Below, piece by piece: positions 43,485 through 53,700 of a stretch of 64,000 bases of DNA. Position numbers and translations under genes: made by a program. The notes beneath the pieces are model-generated. The model was not told the origin of the DNA, searched no databases, and saw only the letters and a program-made list of their open reading frames with translations. Source of the stretch: Candidatus Saccharimonadota bacterium (GTDB lineage Bacteria > Patescibacteriota > Saccharimonadia > Saccharimonadales > Saccharimonadaceae); contig JAPLYU010000003.1 in assembly GCA_026395405.1 (NCBI GenBank), positions 1 to 64,000 on the forward strand. The letters are read 5' to 3'. Numbering within the stretch: position 1 is the stretch's first letter; each line of letters opens with the position of its first letter.

Positions 43485-44542
43485 TTCAAGTTCCTTCGTT
43501 GTGCAAGGCCAATAACAGTTGCAAATTCAGAAGCGATTGCACTTAGTTGTTGCTGGTCCGACTGGCCGACGCGTACTTTTTGCCAAGGATTAGCGATTGC
43601 AGTTGTGATGCTTGTTTTAGCTGTTATATATTCACCAAACTGTGGGACGATTGAAGCAAAACCAGACAAAAGAATTCCGCCAACTGGAGTGTTTGGATAG
43701 CGGGTTTGGAAAAATTTGATAGATTTGACAAGTTCTGAAGCAAAATTATCAAGCGTCGCTTCAATAGCGCGATACACTTGACCCTCTAGCCTGTCCGGAG
43801 CCAGACCAAATTTTAGAATAAACTGACGGGCTTGATCATCTTGGACGTTGAGGTTTTGGACAGCGGCTTTAACAAGAGATTTTAGACCTGTTGGGATATT
43901 GCGTACCAATCGCGGAGTATCGCCGAACGTAATTGCTAGGTCGGTTGAAAGTTCGCCAACATCAATAATCAAACGAGCATCCTGGATACCGCTTGGCAAT
44001 AGTGATCGAACCATGGCAATCGGATCAGGTTCGGATGCAATAACATTAAACCCTAAGCCCTCAATAAACTCTAACCTCTCTTCGGAATAGCTATTTGCAG
44101 TACTAGCCAATAACACTTCTTGTTGCTGAGGATTGTGTAAGGATTGGCCCAACAGTGCCCAATCAACCTTTGCGTCATCAATCGACATTGGAATATATTG
44201 ATCAATCTGATATTTGATGGTGCTTTTCAATTCAGCCTCACCCATCATAGGAACATCAATTACTGTCGTAAAGGTTTTGCTGGACGGTAGACCAATAGCA
44301 ACGTTTTTCTCTTTGATTCCACTTTGCCCGACAGCGGTCATAATAATCTCGCCCAATCGACGCATGCTTTCAGCAGAATTACTGCTGGTTATTTTTTCAT
44401 CGACTGGAGCATATCCGTAATGCGCCAAGCTCCAGCTATCCTGTCCGTTTTGAGTCAATTGCACGACCCTAACAGCATTGGTACCGATATCTAATGCAAA
44501 GAAGCTGCCCAATCCTTTTATTATTGCCATATTGCCTATCAT
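43481..44542 (-). CDS. pilM: PilM-like pilus assembly ATPase
   Basis: FFALDIGTNAVRVVQL, LIIDVGELSTDLAIT, GGILLSGFASIVPQFGEYI. Confidence 0.9.
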   Translation of the reverse strand: MIGNMAIIKGLGSFFALDIGTNAVRVVQLTQNGQDSWSLAHYGYAPVDEKITSSNSAESMRRLGEIIMTAVGQSGIKEKNVAIGLPSSKTFTTVIDVPMMGEAELKSTIKYQIDQYIPMSIDDAKVDWALLGQSLHNPQQQEVLLASTANSYSEERLEFIEGLGFNVIASEPDPIAMVRSLLPSGIQDARLIIDVGELSTDLAITFGDTPRLVRNIPTGLKSLVKAAVQNLNVQDDQARQFILKFGLAPDRLEGQVYRAIEATLDNFASELVKSIKFFQTRYPNTPVGGILLSGFASIVPQFGEYITAKTSITTAIANPWQKVRVGQSDQQQLSAIASEFATVIGLAQRRNLK

Positions 44543-44585
44543 TATACAGAAGCATTAGCATTAAAAGCAAGCGTAAAACAAAATC

Positions 44586-46697
44586 TTAGAATCTAGGTGG
44601 TAGCTCGGTGTTGTAAACTGTTTGGATGTAGGTTTTATTTGAAGCTTGGTTAATTGCCCACAGATAGGCGTCAGCCCGTAGGTTAAAGATTTCGGCTGGT
44701 GCGCCAAGGTTAGAGTCATCCGAACCGGCAGTTCTGCGAAGATACAGTTTATCGGTCATGACCGGGCCATTAACCTTGAGTGGTGTCGAACACTCGTTGG
44801 TTGTTTTACCTTCGTCGTTACAGGTATAAATAGTGCCATTGCCGGCATTGTTCGTAGCAACCAGCCAAGCATCAACCCTGTCGACATTGGCATTAATCAT
44901 TATACTTTTGGCAATAATTACCAGTTGTGGCAGTTGACTAATATTCGTGTACTTGCCGTCCGCATAGGTCTGATTACCCGCAATTGTGACTGTGCCGGTC
45001 GATTTTATTACGACAGTTTTGCCAGCCGGAAGATTGCTTGCGTTAAGAGTAACGTCACCGGCGTTATACGTATTATCTCCAACTATATCGTTTAAAGCGC
45101 TGGGCGTAACCGTACCCGGGATAGGATTACCAGTACCGAGGAAGTTATCAGCAACTGGCGGGATATTGGCATCGCTTTGGTAATGTCCAATGGCGTCGGC
45201 ATTTTCGGTGCAAGCCGAACCAACGGTATTAGAAAAGCTCAGCACATTTTCCCCACAAATAGTAGCATTAGCCAGTCCAGCCCCAGCAAAAGCTGCACCC
45301 GAAGCTGCCCCGGTTATACCACCGCTGGCAACAATGCCGTATTCACTCCAACTACCATAGGTAGTGCTATTTTTCGTAGAAGGCTTTGCGACAACATCGC
45401 CACCAACATTTAAATCACCAGCCCATATTTGGGTTTTAGGTCTTTTGCCGATGGTAGCACAAACTGGTGGTGTTGATGTGTATTCGGTCAAATCAGTAGC
45501 GCCGTGTGGTTGTACCGATAGAACATAACACAGTTGAGTGCCTACATCAAAATTGGTATCGTTATCCGGGTATGGTGATAGATTTGTCAAGCCACCGGGG
45601 AAAGTTATGTTTGAAGCGCTTGATAGTGTTGCGCTAGGTGCCGGCGTTGTTCTTGTTAATTTCCATACGGTTGGGTTGCTGTTATCAGAACTAGAGTTTT
45701 TTACCGATGGGTTGACTGTTAACAATTCCCCTGCTTCGATGGCGTCTGAGCCTAGGGTGACTGTTGGGGTAAGAGTGTAGTCGGTTGTGACGACCTGTAC
45801 AACATCTACACAAGCTTCAGCGGGGTTTACGGGGTAAACAACATAATCCGGAGCGCCCGATGCTTTTATTTTTCTACAATAGTGGCCAACCGCCGGCGGC
45901 GTAAATGTGTAAAGTCTGCCATTGCTGGTTGTTCTGGCATCAAATATACTGACATTCGTATATGACTTGATCCCTGGCGCAGGTAGAGCATCAGGACCGC
46001 TACTTGTAATCTTATAATCAAAGGTATCGTCACGCGTGTTATTGACATTACTAATTTTTAGGTCGTTCGTAAAAGTAACTGAATCACCCAAAACTATCTT
46101 ACTATCACTTACTGATGCCTCAGCAGTAATTTTAGCACTCGGAAGTGACGAATCATAACAAAACCAAGCGACACTACTGGCGTTACCCTTACCCCAATTG
46201 AAAGGAGCTTTAGTAGCTGAGTCGAGTTTATTAAATAATTCATGAGCAGCCGGAGCAGTCAGCCAATTTCCACCGTTATTGCCCATATAGCCACTATATC
46301 CAAGCCAACCGCTATCATAACGATAAACAACGCTAGTAGCGACCGTTTTTGTGTCCTGGAATACGATAAAGGCAATTATTCGATTTGCACTCTCTTTAGA
46401 GCACTTCTTCATTACATCGGCCCAATCCCCGCCATCTCTCATGTATTGAGGCCGGGTACTGCCATTAGTCGGAAAATTATACCACCCAAATCCATATTTA
46501 GTTTGAGCACCACCAGTACCGCCACCGCTGCTGCCACCACCGCCAGCAGCGCCACCAGCATGGACTAACGACTGGGGAATCATAGCAAAAATTAGTGCCA
46601 GTGCAACAGTTGACACAACTAAAACCGAAACGTGCTTTACTTGTCGAATCGTTAAAGATAGTTGCAAACTAGGCATCTTATCCGCCGATAGAACCAT
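44586..46697 (-). CDS. Large secreted protein of unknown function, pilus-cluster associated
   Basis: 703-aa ORF with signal-like TM and Gly-rich linker; first-in-line before pilM. Confidence 0.7.
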   Translation of the reverse strand: MVLSADKMPSLQLSLTIRQVKHVSVLVVSTVALALIFAMIPQSLVHAGGAAGGGGSSGGGTGGAQTKYGFGWYNFPTNGSTRPQYMRDGGDWADVMKKCSKESANRIIAFIVFQDTKTVATSVVYRYDSGWLGYSGYMGNNGGNWLTAPAAHELFNKLDSATKAPFNWGKGNASSVAWFCYDSSLPSAKITAEASVSDSKIVLGDSVTFTNDLKISNVNNTRDDTFDYKITSSGPDALPAPGIKSYTNVSIFDARTTSNGRLYTFTPPAVGHYCRKIKASGAPDYVVYPVNPAEACVDVVQVVTTDYTLTPTVTLGSDAIEAGELLTVNPSVKNSSSDNSNPTVWKLTRTTPAPSATLSSASNITFPGGLTNLSPYPDNDTNFDVGTQLCYVLSVQPHGATDLTEYTSTPPVCATIGKRPKTQIWAGDLNVGGDVVAKPSTKNSTTYGSWSEYGIVASGGITGAASGAAFAGAGLANATICGENVLSFSNTVGSACTENADAIGHYQSDANIPPVADNFLGTGNPIPGTVTPSALNDIVGDNTYNAGDVTLNASNLPAGKTVVIKSTGTVTIAGNQTYADGKYTNISQLPQLVIIAKSIMINANVDRVDAWLVATNNAGNGTIYTCNDEGKTTNECSTPLKVNGPVMTDKLYLRRTAGSDDSNLGAPAEIFNLRADAYLWAINQASNKTYIQTVYNTELPPRF

Positions 46698-47190
46698 TTA
46701 TAGTAAACCCTGATCCGGTCAAACTCTTCATAGTGTCTTTATATGCAGAGAGTGGCTGGGAGCCTTGCAAATTTGAATCAGCGAAAATACGCTTATTATG
46801 CAGGTCAATTAGTTTATTATAGGCGCCATTAGCACTCTTATAGTTATCGTCCTGGACAGCAGCCCAGAAAATAATCGCTTGGCAAGTTGGGTCAGTTTCG
46901 AAATTAGCCTTAGTCTTAATATCAGCAACCAAATCTTTTATGGGTTGTTTGTTAATAACTAGTCCTGCTGAACCACTGCTCAACTGATAATATTTGTCGG
47001 CTTCTTTATTAAATTTGTCGACAACATCCGTGCCACACGCCACCGTTGACAACGAACCTGAACTGGAATACGTCAAATGTCCGCTACTGAATAGCCACCA
47101 GATTCCAACGCTGAGGAACACTAATATTATTACAACTATAACTATTAATACTTCCCTATTACGAGTACGTTTTTTATCCATATAATTCAT
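46678..47190 (-). CDS. Hypothetical single-TM protein
   Basis: 170-aa ORF, overlaps next gene start; N-terminal TM. Confidence 0.6.
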   Translation of the reverse strand: MNYMDKKRTRNREVLIVIVVIILVFLSVGIWWLFSSGHLTYSSSGSLSTVACGTDVVDKFNKEADKYYQLSSGSAGLVINKQPIKDLVADIKTKANFETDPTCQAIIFWAAVQDDNYKSANGAYNKLIDLHNKRIFADSNLQGSQPLSAYKDTMKSLTGSGFTINGSIGG

Positions 47191-47292
47191 AATACCATAA
47201 CCGTAATTACATACAATTCGAAGATTAGTAAATTCGGTTTTATTAAACCTCTGGAGCTTTTCATATTAACCCCGTTTCGGTATGATGTTGGT

Positions 47293-48369
47293 ATGACTTT
47301 ATCTATCGGAATCGTCGGTTTGCCAAATGTTGGCAAATCAACTTTATTTAACGCGTTAACGAATAACAATATTTTGGCGGCTAATTACCCGTTCGCTACA
47401 ATCGAGCCGAATACCGGGATTGTCCCAGTACCAGATGAACGGCTGGAAAAATTAGCAAAATTATATGAAACTAATAAAATAATCCCGGCCACAGTCACCT
47501 TCGTCGACATCGCCGGTTTAGTCGCCGGGGCCAGCAATGGTGAAGGTTTGGGCAACAAATTCCTAGCTAATATTCGCGGTTGCGATGCGATTGTCCACAT
47601 CGTTCGCGCTTTTCATGATGACAGCGTCATTCATGTTTCTGAAAAATTAAATCCACGCGACGACATTGATATTATCAACACTGAACTTATTTTGGCGGAC
47701 ATTCAAACGATTGAAACTCGCCTGGTCAAATCGCGCAAAGACGCCAAGGCAAATCCTAAATTAAAAGCTGTCGCTGATTATTTAACAGACTTAATGGATA
47801 AATTAAAAACCGGCACTCCACTGTCTGCTATTGCTAATTTGAATATAGAAATGATATCAGATTTAAACTTGTTAACAGCAAAACCAGTCATATATGTGTT
47901 TAATGTCGACGAAGAAACCTTGGCAAGTCCTGACAAAAAAGCCGATCTGTCAAAACTGGTTGCACCCGCCCGAACAATTTTTGTATGCGCAAAACTAGAA
48001 GATGAATTAAAAGCCCTTACTGTGTCAGAATCTACCGAATTATTAGAAACTTACGGTGTTAAAGAAACTGGATTGATGCAACTAATTCACGCCGCTTATG
48101 ACATTTTAGGGTTACAAAGTTACCTAACTGCCGGACCAAAAGAGGTTCGTGCTTGGACTATAAAACAAGGCGCGACCGCCCCACAAGCAGCCGGCGTAAT
48201 CCATGGCGATTTCGAACGTGGGTTTATCGCGGCCGAAATAGTTGATTACGACGATTTAATTTCAGCCGGATCGAAAGCTATCGCCAGGTCGTCGGGTAAA
48301 ATGCGCACTGAAGGCAAAACCTACGTCATGCAACCAAACGACGTCGTCGAATTTCGATTTAATGTTTAG
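47293..48369 (+). CDS. ychF: Ribosome-binding ATPase YchF
   Basis: SIGIVGLPNVGKSTLFNALTNN, NYPFATIEPNTGIVPVPDERL, DIAGLVAGASNGEGLGNKFLANIR. Confidence 0.96.
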   Translation: MTLSIGIVGLPNVGKSTLFNALTNNNILAANYPFATIEPNTGIVPVPDERLEKLAKLYETNKIIPATVTFVDIAGLVAGASNGEGLGNKFLANIRGCDAIVHIVRAFHDDSVIHVSEKLNPRDDIDIINTELILADIQTIETRLVKSRKDAKANPKLKAVADYLTDLMDKLKTGTPLSAIANLNIEMISDLNLLTAKPVIYVFNVDEETLASPDKKADLSKLVAPARTIFVCAKLEDELKALTVSESTELLETYGVKETGLMQLIHAAYDILGLQSYLTAGPKEVRAWTIKQGATAPQAAGVIHGDFERGFIAAEIVDYDDLISAGSKAIARSSGKMRTEGKTYVMQPNDVVEFRFNV

Positions 48370-49117
48370 TCGTTTTTAGTAAATAAAAACGCTCTTGATT
48401 GCCTTTCGCCCCCGCAACGTCGCTGTCACGTTTATCTAAAATCACAAAATATTTTTTTGACCAATCTTCGAAATCGCGCAAAATCTGACGACGCATTGAG
48501 TCGTTTTTAATAATCCCCTTATTCGTTTGGTCCTTGCCGGCCTCGAATTGCGGTTTCACCATTGCAACAATTTGCGTATTTGCATCCGATAAATTGTCAT
48601 GAATATGCGGCAAAATATCGCGCAAGCTGATAAACGACACGTCAATAACCACGATATCGGGCTTTTCATCGGTAGTAAAATCACGTATATCGGTTTTTTC
48701 ATGCAGCTCTATTCTTTTATTGCCACGTAGACTTGGATGTAATTGATCCGTACCAACATCGACTGCATAGACTTTTTTTGCGCCGTTTCGTAATGCCAAA
48801 TCCGTAAAACCACCAGTACTGCTGCCAACGTCTAAAATAATCTTATCTCTAAAATCAAGTTTCAGTGTTTTCGCAACAGACTCCAACTTTAACCCTGCCC
48901 GACTGACATATTGATTTTCGGATATAAGTTTTATTTTGGCATTTGAACTGACATAAACACCGGGTTTTGAGACTGTTCGGTCATCAACCATAACTTTTCC
49001 GAGCTTTATGTAACTCTCCGCCTGACTTCTTGAAGCAACTAATCTTCGATTGGCTAATTCGACATCTAACCTGACCCTAGACACTCTCGAAACCGTCTTT
49101 CGTATACACTGACACAA
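48359..49117 (-). CDS. tlyA: TlyA-family rRNA methyltransferase (S4 domain)
   Basis: RLDVELANRRLVASRSQAESYIKLGKVMVD; DVGSSTGGFTDLALRNGAKKVYAVDVG; MVKPQFEAGK. Exact start uncertain. Confidence 0.9.
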   Translation of the reverse strand: MCQCIRKTVSRVSRVRLDVELANRRLVASRSQAESYIKLGKVMVDDRTVSKPGVYVSSNAKIKLISENQYVSRAGLKLESVAKTLKLDFRDKIILDVGSSTGGFTDLALRNGAKKVYAVDVGTDQLHPSLRGNKRIELHEKTDIRDFTTDEKPDIVVIDVSFISLRDILPHIHDNLSDANTQIVAMVKPQFEAGKDQTNKGIIKNDSMRRQILRDFEDWSKKYFVILDKRDSDVAGAKGNQERFYLLKTTKH

Positions 49118-49706
49118 CTTTTTTAAACGCCTGGTAACAAAATAATTGGATGTCTTGAAGATGTCTGGTTTCCCATGGTTCGATAACTCCTTCGTAATCA
49201 GTCACATGCGGGTTATTATGACCGATACAGATTAGACCGCCACACGAATCAATTTCCTCACCCACTCCAAACGTTAATTTAGTACTTTTATCAATCTGCT
49301 CTAACGATCTATACGCATAAGTATCGTCAAACGGAAGGCCCATTCTTTTCGCTAATACCGAAGCTCCTGCGAAGACTGACCAAAACCTGCCGGATACTGG
49401 CATTACTTTTATATCATTATTCTCACCCAGAAATTCGGGCTCTTCCGTGTATATAGTAAACGGCAAAGAATCCTCGGCAACTTCCGCGAACTCTCTATCA
49501 AAAACCTCTTTTTGCGAAGGACGCATATAAAAGGGTGGCAAAACAGTTATGTGGGGTGGCGTTTTTGAAAACTCTTCGCCCAAACTTACTTCAGTTAAAG
49601 ATGTTGCCAATAAGTATTTGTTTGGATTATCGTGCCCAAGAACACCCTCGGAACCTAGTGTCTCACTTCTTGCGCTCACGGTAGCTACCGTCCTCTGTGC
49701 TAACAC
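49077..49706 (-). CDS. 2'-5' RNA ligase-like protein
   Basis: HITVLPPFYM and TFGVGEEIDS resemble degenerate HxTx motifs. Confidence 0.5.
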   Translation of the reverse strand: MLAQRTVATVSARSETLGSEGVLGHDNPNKYLLATSLTEVSLGEEFSKTPPHITVLPPFYMRPSQKEVFDREFAEVAEDSLPFTIYTEEPEFLGENNDIKVMPVSGRFWSVFAGASVLAKRMGLPFDDTYAYRSLEQIDKSTKLTFGVGEEIDSCGGLICIGHNNPHVTDYEGVIEPWETRHLQDIQLFCYQAFKKVVSVYTKDGFESV

Positions 49707-50226
49707 TGATTTCGTCGCCGGTTTTAATAAATGCTGGGACCTTTACTGTCAGCCCGGTTTCAAGTTTCGCGTCTTTTAGTACGCTACCACTAGTGTCGCC
49801 CTTGACTACACTTTCTGTATAGGTAACTTTCAAGTAAATATTTTTTGGAAGTTCGACGTTAATGATATTCCCGTTGAAAGATTGCAAAATTACATTTTCG
49901 CCCTCTTTTAAATATCCAGTGACACCTTCGACGATATCGGCTGCCAGTTCAAATTGTTCGAAGGTTTCTGGATCCATAAAATGGAACTTTGAACCGTCAT
50001 TATATAAATATTGAACGGATTGATTAGTTACTTCAGCTGGTTCGATTCGCTCTTGACCCTTAAATGTTTTCGGTAAATAACTGCCGTCAATCAAATTTTT
50101 GATTTTGACATTAACGATACTGCCACCGCGGCCCATAACTTTTTGATTATATTCCATAACCCTAAAAGGCTTGCCGTCAATTTGAACGACAACGCCCTTT
50201 TTTAAATCAGTTGGCTGATATGCCAC
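49663..50226 (-). CDS. efp: Elongation factor P
   Basis: 187 aa; DLKKGVVVQIDGKPFRVMEYNQKVMGRGGSIVNVKIKNL. Confidence 0.95.
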   Translation of the reverse strand: MAYQPTDLKKGVVVQIDGKPFRVMEYNQKVMGRGGSIVNVKIKNLIDGSYLPKTFKGQERIEPAEVTNQSVQYLYNDGSKFHFMDPETFEQFELAADIVEGVTGYLKEGENVILQSFNGNIINVELPKNIYLKVTYTESVVKGDTSGSVLKDAKLETGLTVKVPAFIKTGDEISVSTEDGSYRERKK

Positions 50227-50230
50227 TGGA

Positions 50231-50434
50231 CTACCTTGAAATTACAAATGGTAATAGTGCCAAGTGCCTAGCGCGTTTAATCGCAACCGCCAGTTGACGC
50301 TGTTGTTTAGCACTTAGACCAGTTTTACCGATTTGCTTGATTTGGCCGTAAATATCGACAAATCGTTGCAAAGTTCGGACGTCTTTGTAGTCAAAATAAA
50401 CTGGTGTATCTTTTTTAAATCTTTTAATTGCCAT
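50231..50434 (-). CDS. rpsR: 30S ribosomal protein S18
   Basis: [20 protein letters not shown]...[19 protein letters not shown]. Confidence 0.96.
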   Translation of the reverse strand: MAIKRFKKDTPVYFDYKDVRTLQRFVDIYGQIKQIGKTGLSAKQQRQLAVAIKRARHLALLPFVISR

Positions 50435-50452
50435 ATTTTTCTCCTAATAATC

Positions 50453-50896
50453 CTAGAAAGGAATTTCACTTAAATCAATTGGTTTGTCGTCGATATCTTC
50501 GATAATGACGTCTTCGGACTTTTTGCTCTTGCTGGAGCTTGATGCTGCTGGGCCCTCTGATTGCCTGGCGCCATCACTTGGGCCATCCAAGAAAGTAACG
50601 TCGGATGCAGTGACTTCGATTCGGCTTTGCTTTTTGCCGGTTTCTTTGTCGTCCCAACGGTCTTGGCGCAAACGTCCTTGAACTAGTACGCGTCGGCCTT
50701 TTGATAGGTATTGCATGACTAATTCGCCCAGTTTTTCCCACGCATTAACGTTAAAGAAGTCAGCAGTGTCATCTTGACCACCGCGATCGACAGCAATGCT
50801 GAAGCTAACAATGGTTTTACCGGTATTGGTTGTGCGTTGTTCGGGATCTCGGGTCAATCGACCCATCAGAATAACTTGATTAACACTTTTTGCCAT
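50453..50896 (-). CDS. ssb: Single-stranded DNA-binding protein
   Basis: KSVNQVILMGRLTRDPEQRTTNTGKTIVSFSIAVDR; C-terminal acidic DLSEIPF. Confidence 0.96.
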   Translation of the reverse strand: MAKSVNQVILMGRLTRDPEQRTTNTGKTIVSFSIAVDRGGQDDTADFFNVNAWEKLGELVMQYLSKGRRVLVQGRLRQDRWDDKETGKKQSRIEVTASDVTFLDGPSDGARQSEGPAASSSSKSKKSEDVIIEDIDDKPIDLSEIPF

Positions 50897-50900
50897 CTGT

Positions 50901-51260
50901 TTACTCCTCTTCCTGCGCGTCAGATTTATCAGGCGACGCAGCTTTTAATTTTGCTTCTTCTAGAATCTTGCGGTTTTTTTCATCAACTTTAACCAACAGA
51001 TAACGCAAAAGTTCATCAGTTATATTGAAAGTTTTGCTAATCTTTAGTGGTGCATCAGCAGGTAGTTTAATGTCAAAATACACATAAACGGCAAAATCCT
51101 CTTTTTTGATGCGATATGCCAATTTCTTTTTGCCCCAATTATCTTCACTGACGACTTCGCCGCCAGCAGATGTAATAATCCCACGAATTTTATTAAGTGG
51201 TGTTTCGATGTCGACCTCTAAGTCGGGGTGGATTAGAACTGTTAGTTCATATTCCTTCAT
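50901..51260 (-). CDS. rpsF: 30S ribosomal protein S6
   Basis: MKEYELTVLIHPDLE...; SD AAAGGAGG precedes ATG 51260. Confidence 0.93.
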   Translation of the reverse strand: MKEYELTVLIHPDLEVDIETPLNKIRGIITSAGGEVVSEDNWGKKKLAYRIKKEDFAVYVYFDIKLPADAPLKISKTFNITDELLRYLLVKVDEKNRKILEEAKLKAASPDKSDAQEEE

Positions 51261-51381
51261 ATTAGATTTCCTCCTTTGGAATCCTTGCACGTCGTCCTCA
51301 CACGAACATGCTTGATGCTTGTACCAATATACAAGCTGAGTTTTATAACACCTTGATTATACCATAACTACAGATGAAAAT

Positions 51382-53616
51382 CTATATCTCGTCTTCGGCT
51401 GAACCAAATTCGTCGTAATTGCTAATCAGCACTTCCCTAGGCCTGGCGCCATCTGCCGGCCCGATAATGCCCTGGTCTTCCATATTTTCAATCAATCTGG
51501 CTGCTCTGGCATACCCGACGCGCAAACGACGTTGCAATAAACTAGCGCTGGCTTTGTTGCTGTCGATAACAACTCTGACCGCTTCTTTATAGAGGTCGTC
51601 GTCATTATTATTGTCAAAATCCATAACCACGCCACCTTTGCCATTCAGGTGAACCGGCTGACTAACAACCTCGTCATTATACTGTGGCGGAGATTGCATA
51701 CGCAGAAAATCGGTAATCTTGTGAATCTCGGTATCATTAACCAGGGCGCCCTGGACACGTTTTGGCTTGCTCATTTCAGCCGTTTGCATCAACATGTCGC
51801 CATATCCAAGTAGTTTTTCCGCACCGGCTTGGTCAAGGATAATTCGGCTGTTTACCTGTGAGGCAACAGTAAATGCAATTTTGGCGGGAACGTTAGCTTT
51901 AATCAGCCCGGTAATAACATTGGCATCCGGTCGTTGGGTCGCCAGTACCAGATGAATTCCGACCGCCCTGGCTTTTTGAGCCAGGCGTACAATTAGGGTT
52001 TCTACGTCCCGTGGAGCAACCATCATAAGTTCTGCCAACTCGTCGATAACAATCACAATATAAGGCATCGCACCGCCCTCGTGGTCTTGCGGAACCCCTT
52101 CTTCGTCCTGCACGGTAACTTTCGCGCTTGTTGAATGGATTTTGTTATTATAAGATTTAATGTCTTTGACCCTGTGTTCAGCCAATAAACTATAGCGTCG
52201 TTGCATCTCGTTAACAGCCCATTTCAGCGCACTAATCATCTTGTCGGGCTCGCTGATAATTGGAGTTAACAAATGAGGAATATCGGCATAAGCTGCCATT
52301 TCAACCTGCTTTGGGTCGACTAAAATCAGCTTCATATCACTTGGGCTGTTGTGGTACAGCAGACTTGTCAGCAACGTATTAATCATGACAGATTTTCCTG
52401 AGCCGGTTTGACCTGCAATCAACAGATGCGGCATTTTGTTGAGCTCGCCTATCATCACACCGCCGGCAATATCTTTGCCGATTGCAAATGATAGCGGTTC
52501 CGATTTTTTATCCCATTCCGGGCTACTTAGCACCGAATACAAACGAACGTCGGCAGATTTGCGGTTCGGCACCTCGATACCAACGGCTTTTTTACCAGGA
52601 ATAGGGGCTTCCATACGCAAGCTTTGCGCCGCCAGGTTAAGTGCGATATTAGTTTCCAGCGCAGTAATTCGGGTCAGCTTAACACCACTAGGTGGTTTTA
52701 AGGTGAACTGAGTAACGCGCGGGCCAATGTTTGCTCCCTCCATTTTGACATCAATATCAAATTCGCTAAGTGTATTTTGGATTATCAAAGCATTTTGCTG
52801 AACATCACCGGCGTCGGCAGGAGACTGCTTTTTCTCTAATAAGTCCAGGCTCGGCGCTTTCCAGTTAGGATCGCTGATTGTGACCAACGCGGTCTCGGAC
52901 TTGTCATGCCCCGCGCCGGATAGGCCGGATTTGCCCTGATTCTTTTCAGAGTTGGCCGCATCTTTTGGATTAACAGTTGGAACACTGGCACTTAGTTTAA
53001 ACTCACCGATATCCTTTAGATTTGCGCCATCAACAGCCGCCGCGTTGCGCATGACTTTGACATTGGCTTCTTGATCGGACAAATCCCCTCGTCCAAGTTG
53101 CCAAATTTTTTTGATGACCGTTCCTGGTGAAACACGTAGTATAAACAGTAATGTAATAGCAACTAGCAGTACGTAGATAAATGCAGCTACCGAACTGTTT
53201 ACTACGACAAGCATTCCTTTATTTATAAAATCTCCGACAATTCCACCGGTCGTTTCACCGTTGCTGTTTTTTAACAGCCCGAATAATGCTGAAAACCACA
53301 AAATCGCCGAAGCAGTCGCCAGTTTCATCGGCATCGATATTCGGTTATTTTCCGCCCTGAATATTTCGACTGCGATATAGATAAACAGTAGCGGTACGAC
53401 ATAAACCGAATAGCCTATCCCCTTAAGGGTTGTGGTGTATACCCAGTCTAAGACCGGGCCACCGGCATGGAACCAAGCAACAATAAAAAGAAGCGAGACT
53501 GCAATCAAGACTACCGCACCGACTTGAGCCCAAAAACCGCTTGGCAAGTCATGCTGCGGCGTTGGAGTTGGTTTTATTGCCTTCTTTTTTCTTGATGTTT
53601 TTTTCTTTTTTGCCAT
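51382..53616 (-). CDS. ftsK: DNA translocase FtsK/SpoIIIE
   Basis: 744 aa; IAGQTGSGKSVMINTLLTSLLY, IVIDELAELMM, LATQRPDANVITGLIKANVPAKIAF, gamma domain. Confidence 0.96.
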   Translation of the reverse strand: MAKKKKTSRKKKAIKPTPTPQHDLPSGFWAQVGAVVLIAVSLLFIVAWFHAGGPVLDWVYTTTLKGIGYSVYVVPLLFIYIAVEIFRAENNRISMPMKLATASAILWFSALFGLLKNSNGETTGGIVGDFINKGMLVVVNSSVAAFIYVLLVAITLLFILRVSPGTVIKKIWQLGRGDLSDQEANVKVMRNAAAVDGANLKDIGEFKLSASVPTVNPKDAANSEKNQGKSGLSGAGHDKSETALVTISDPNWKAPSLDLLEKKQSPADAGDVQQNALIIQNTLSEFDIDVKMEGANIGPRVTQFTLKPPSGVKLTRITALETNIALNLAAQSLRMEAPIPGKKAVGIEVPNRKSADVRLYSVLSSPEWDKKSEPLSFAIGKDIAGGVMIGELNKMPHLLIAGQTGSGKSVMINTLLTSLLYHNSPSDMKLILVDPKQVEMAAYADIPHLLTPIISEPDKMISALKWAVNEMQRRYSLLAEHRVKDIKSYNNKIHSTSAKVTVQDEEGVPQDHEGGAMPYIVIVIDELAELMMVAPRDVETLIVRLAQKARAVGIHLVLATQRPDANVITGLIKANVPAKIAFTVASQVNSRIILDQAGAEKLLGYGDMLMQTAEMSKPKRVQGALVNDTEIHKITDFLRMQSPPQYNDEVVSQPVHLNGKGGVVMDFDNNNDDDLYKEAVRVVIDSNKASASLLQRRLRVGYARAARLIENMEDQGIIGPADGARPREVLISNYDEFGSAEDEI

Positions 53617-53700
53617 CGTTCATCCTATTATAGGCGCTTTTAGCATTTATTTATACACATATTATAGCAAAATTTACTACGTTTTGCAAGTCCCCATTAT

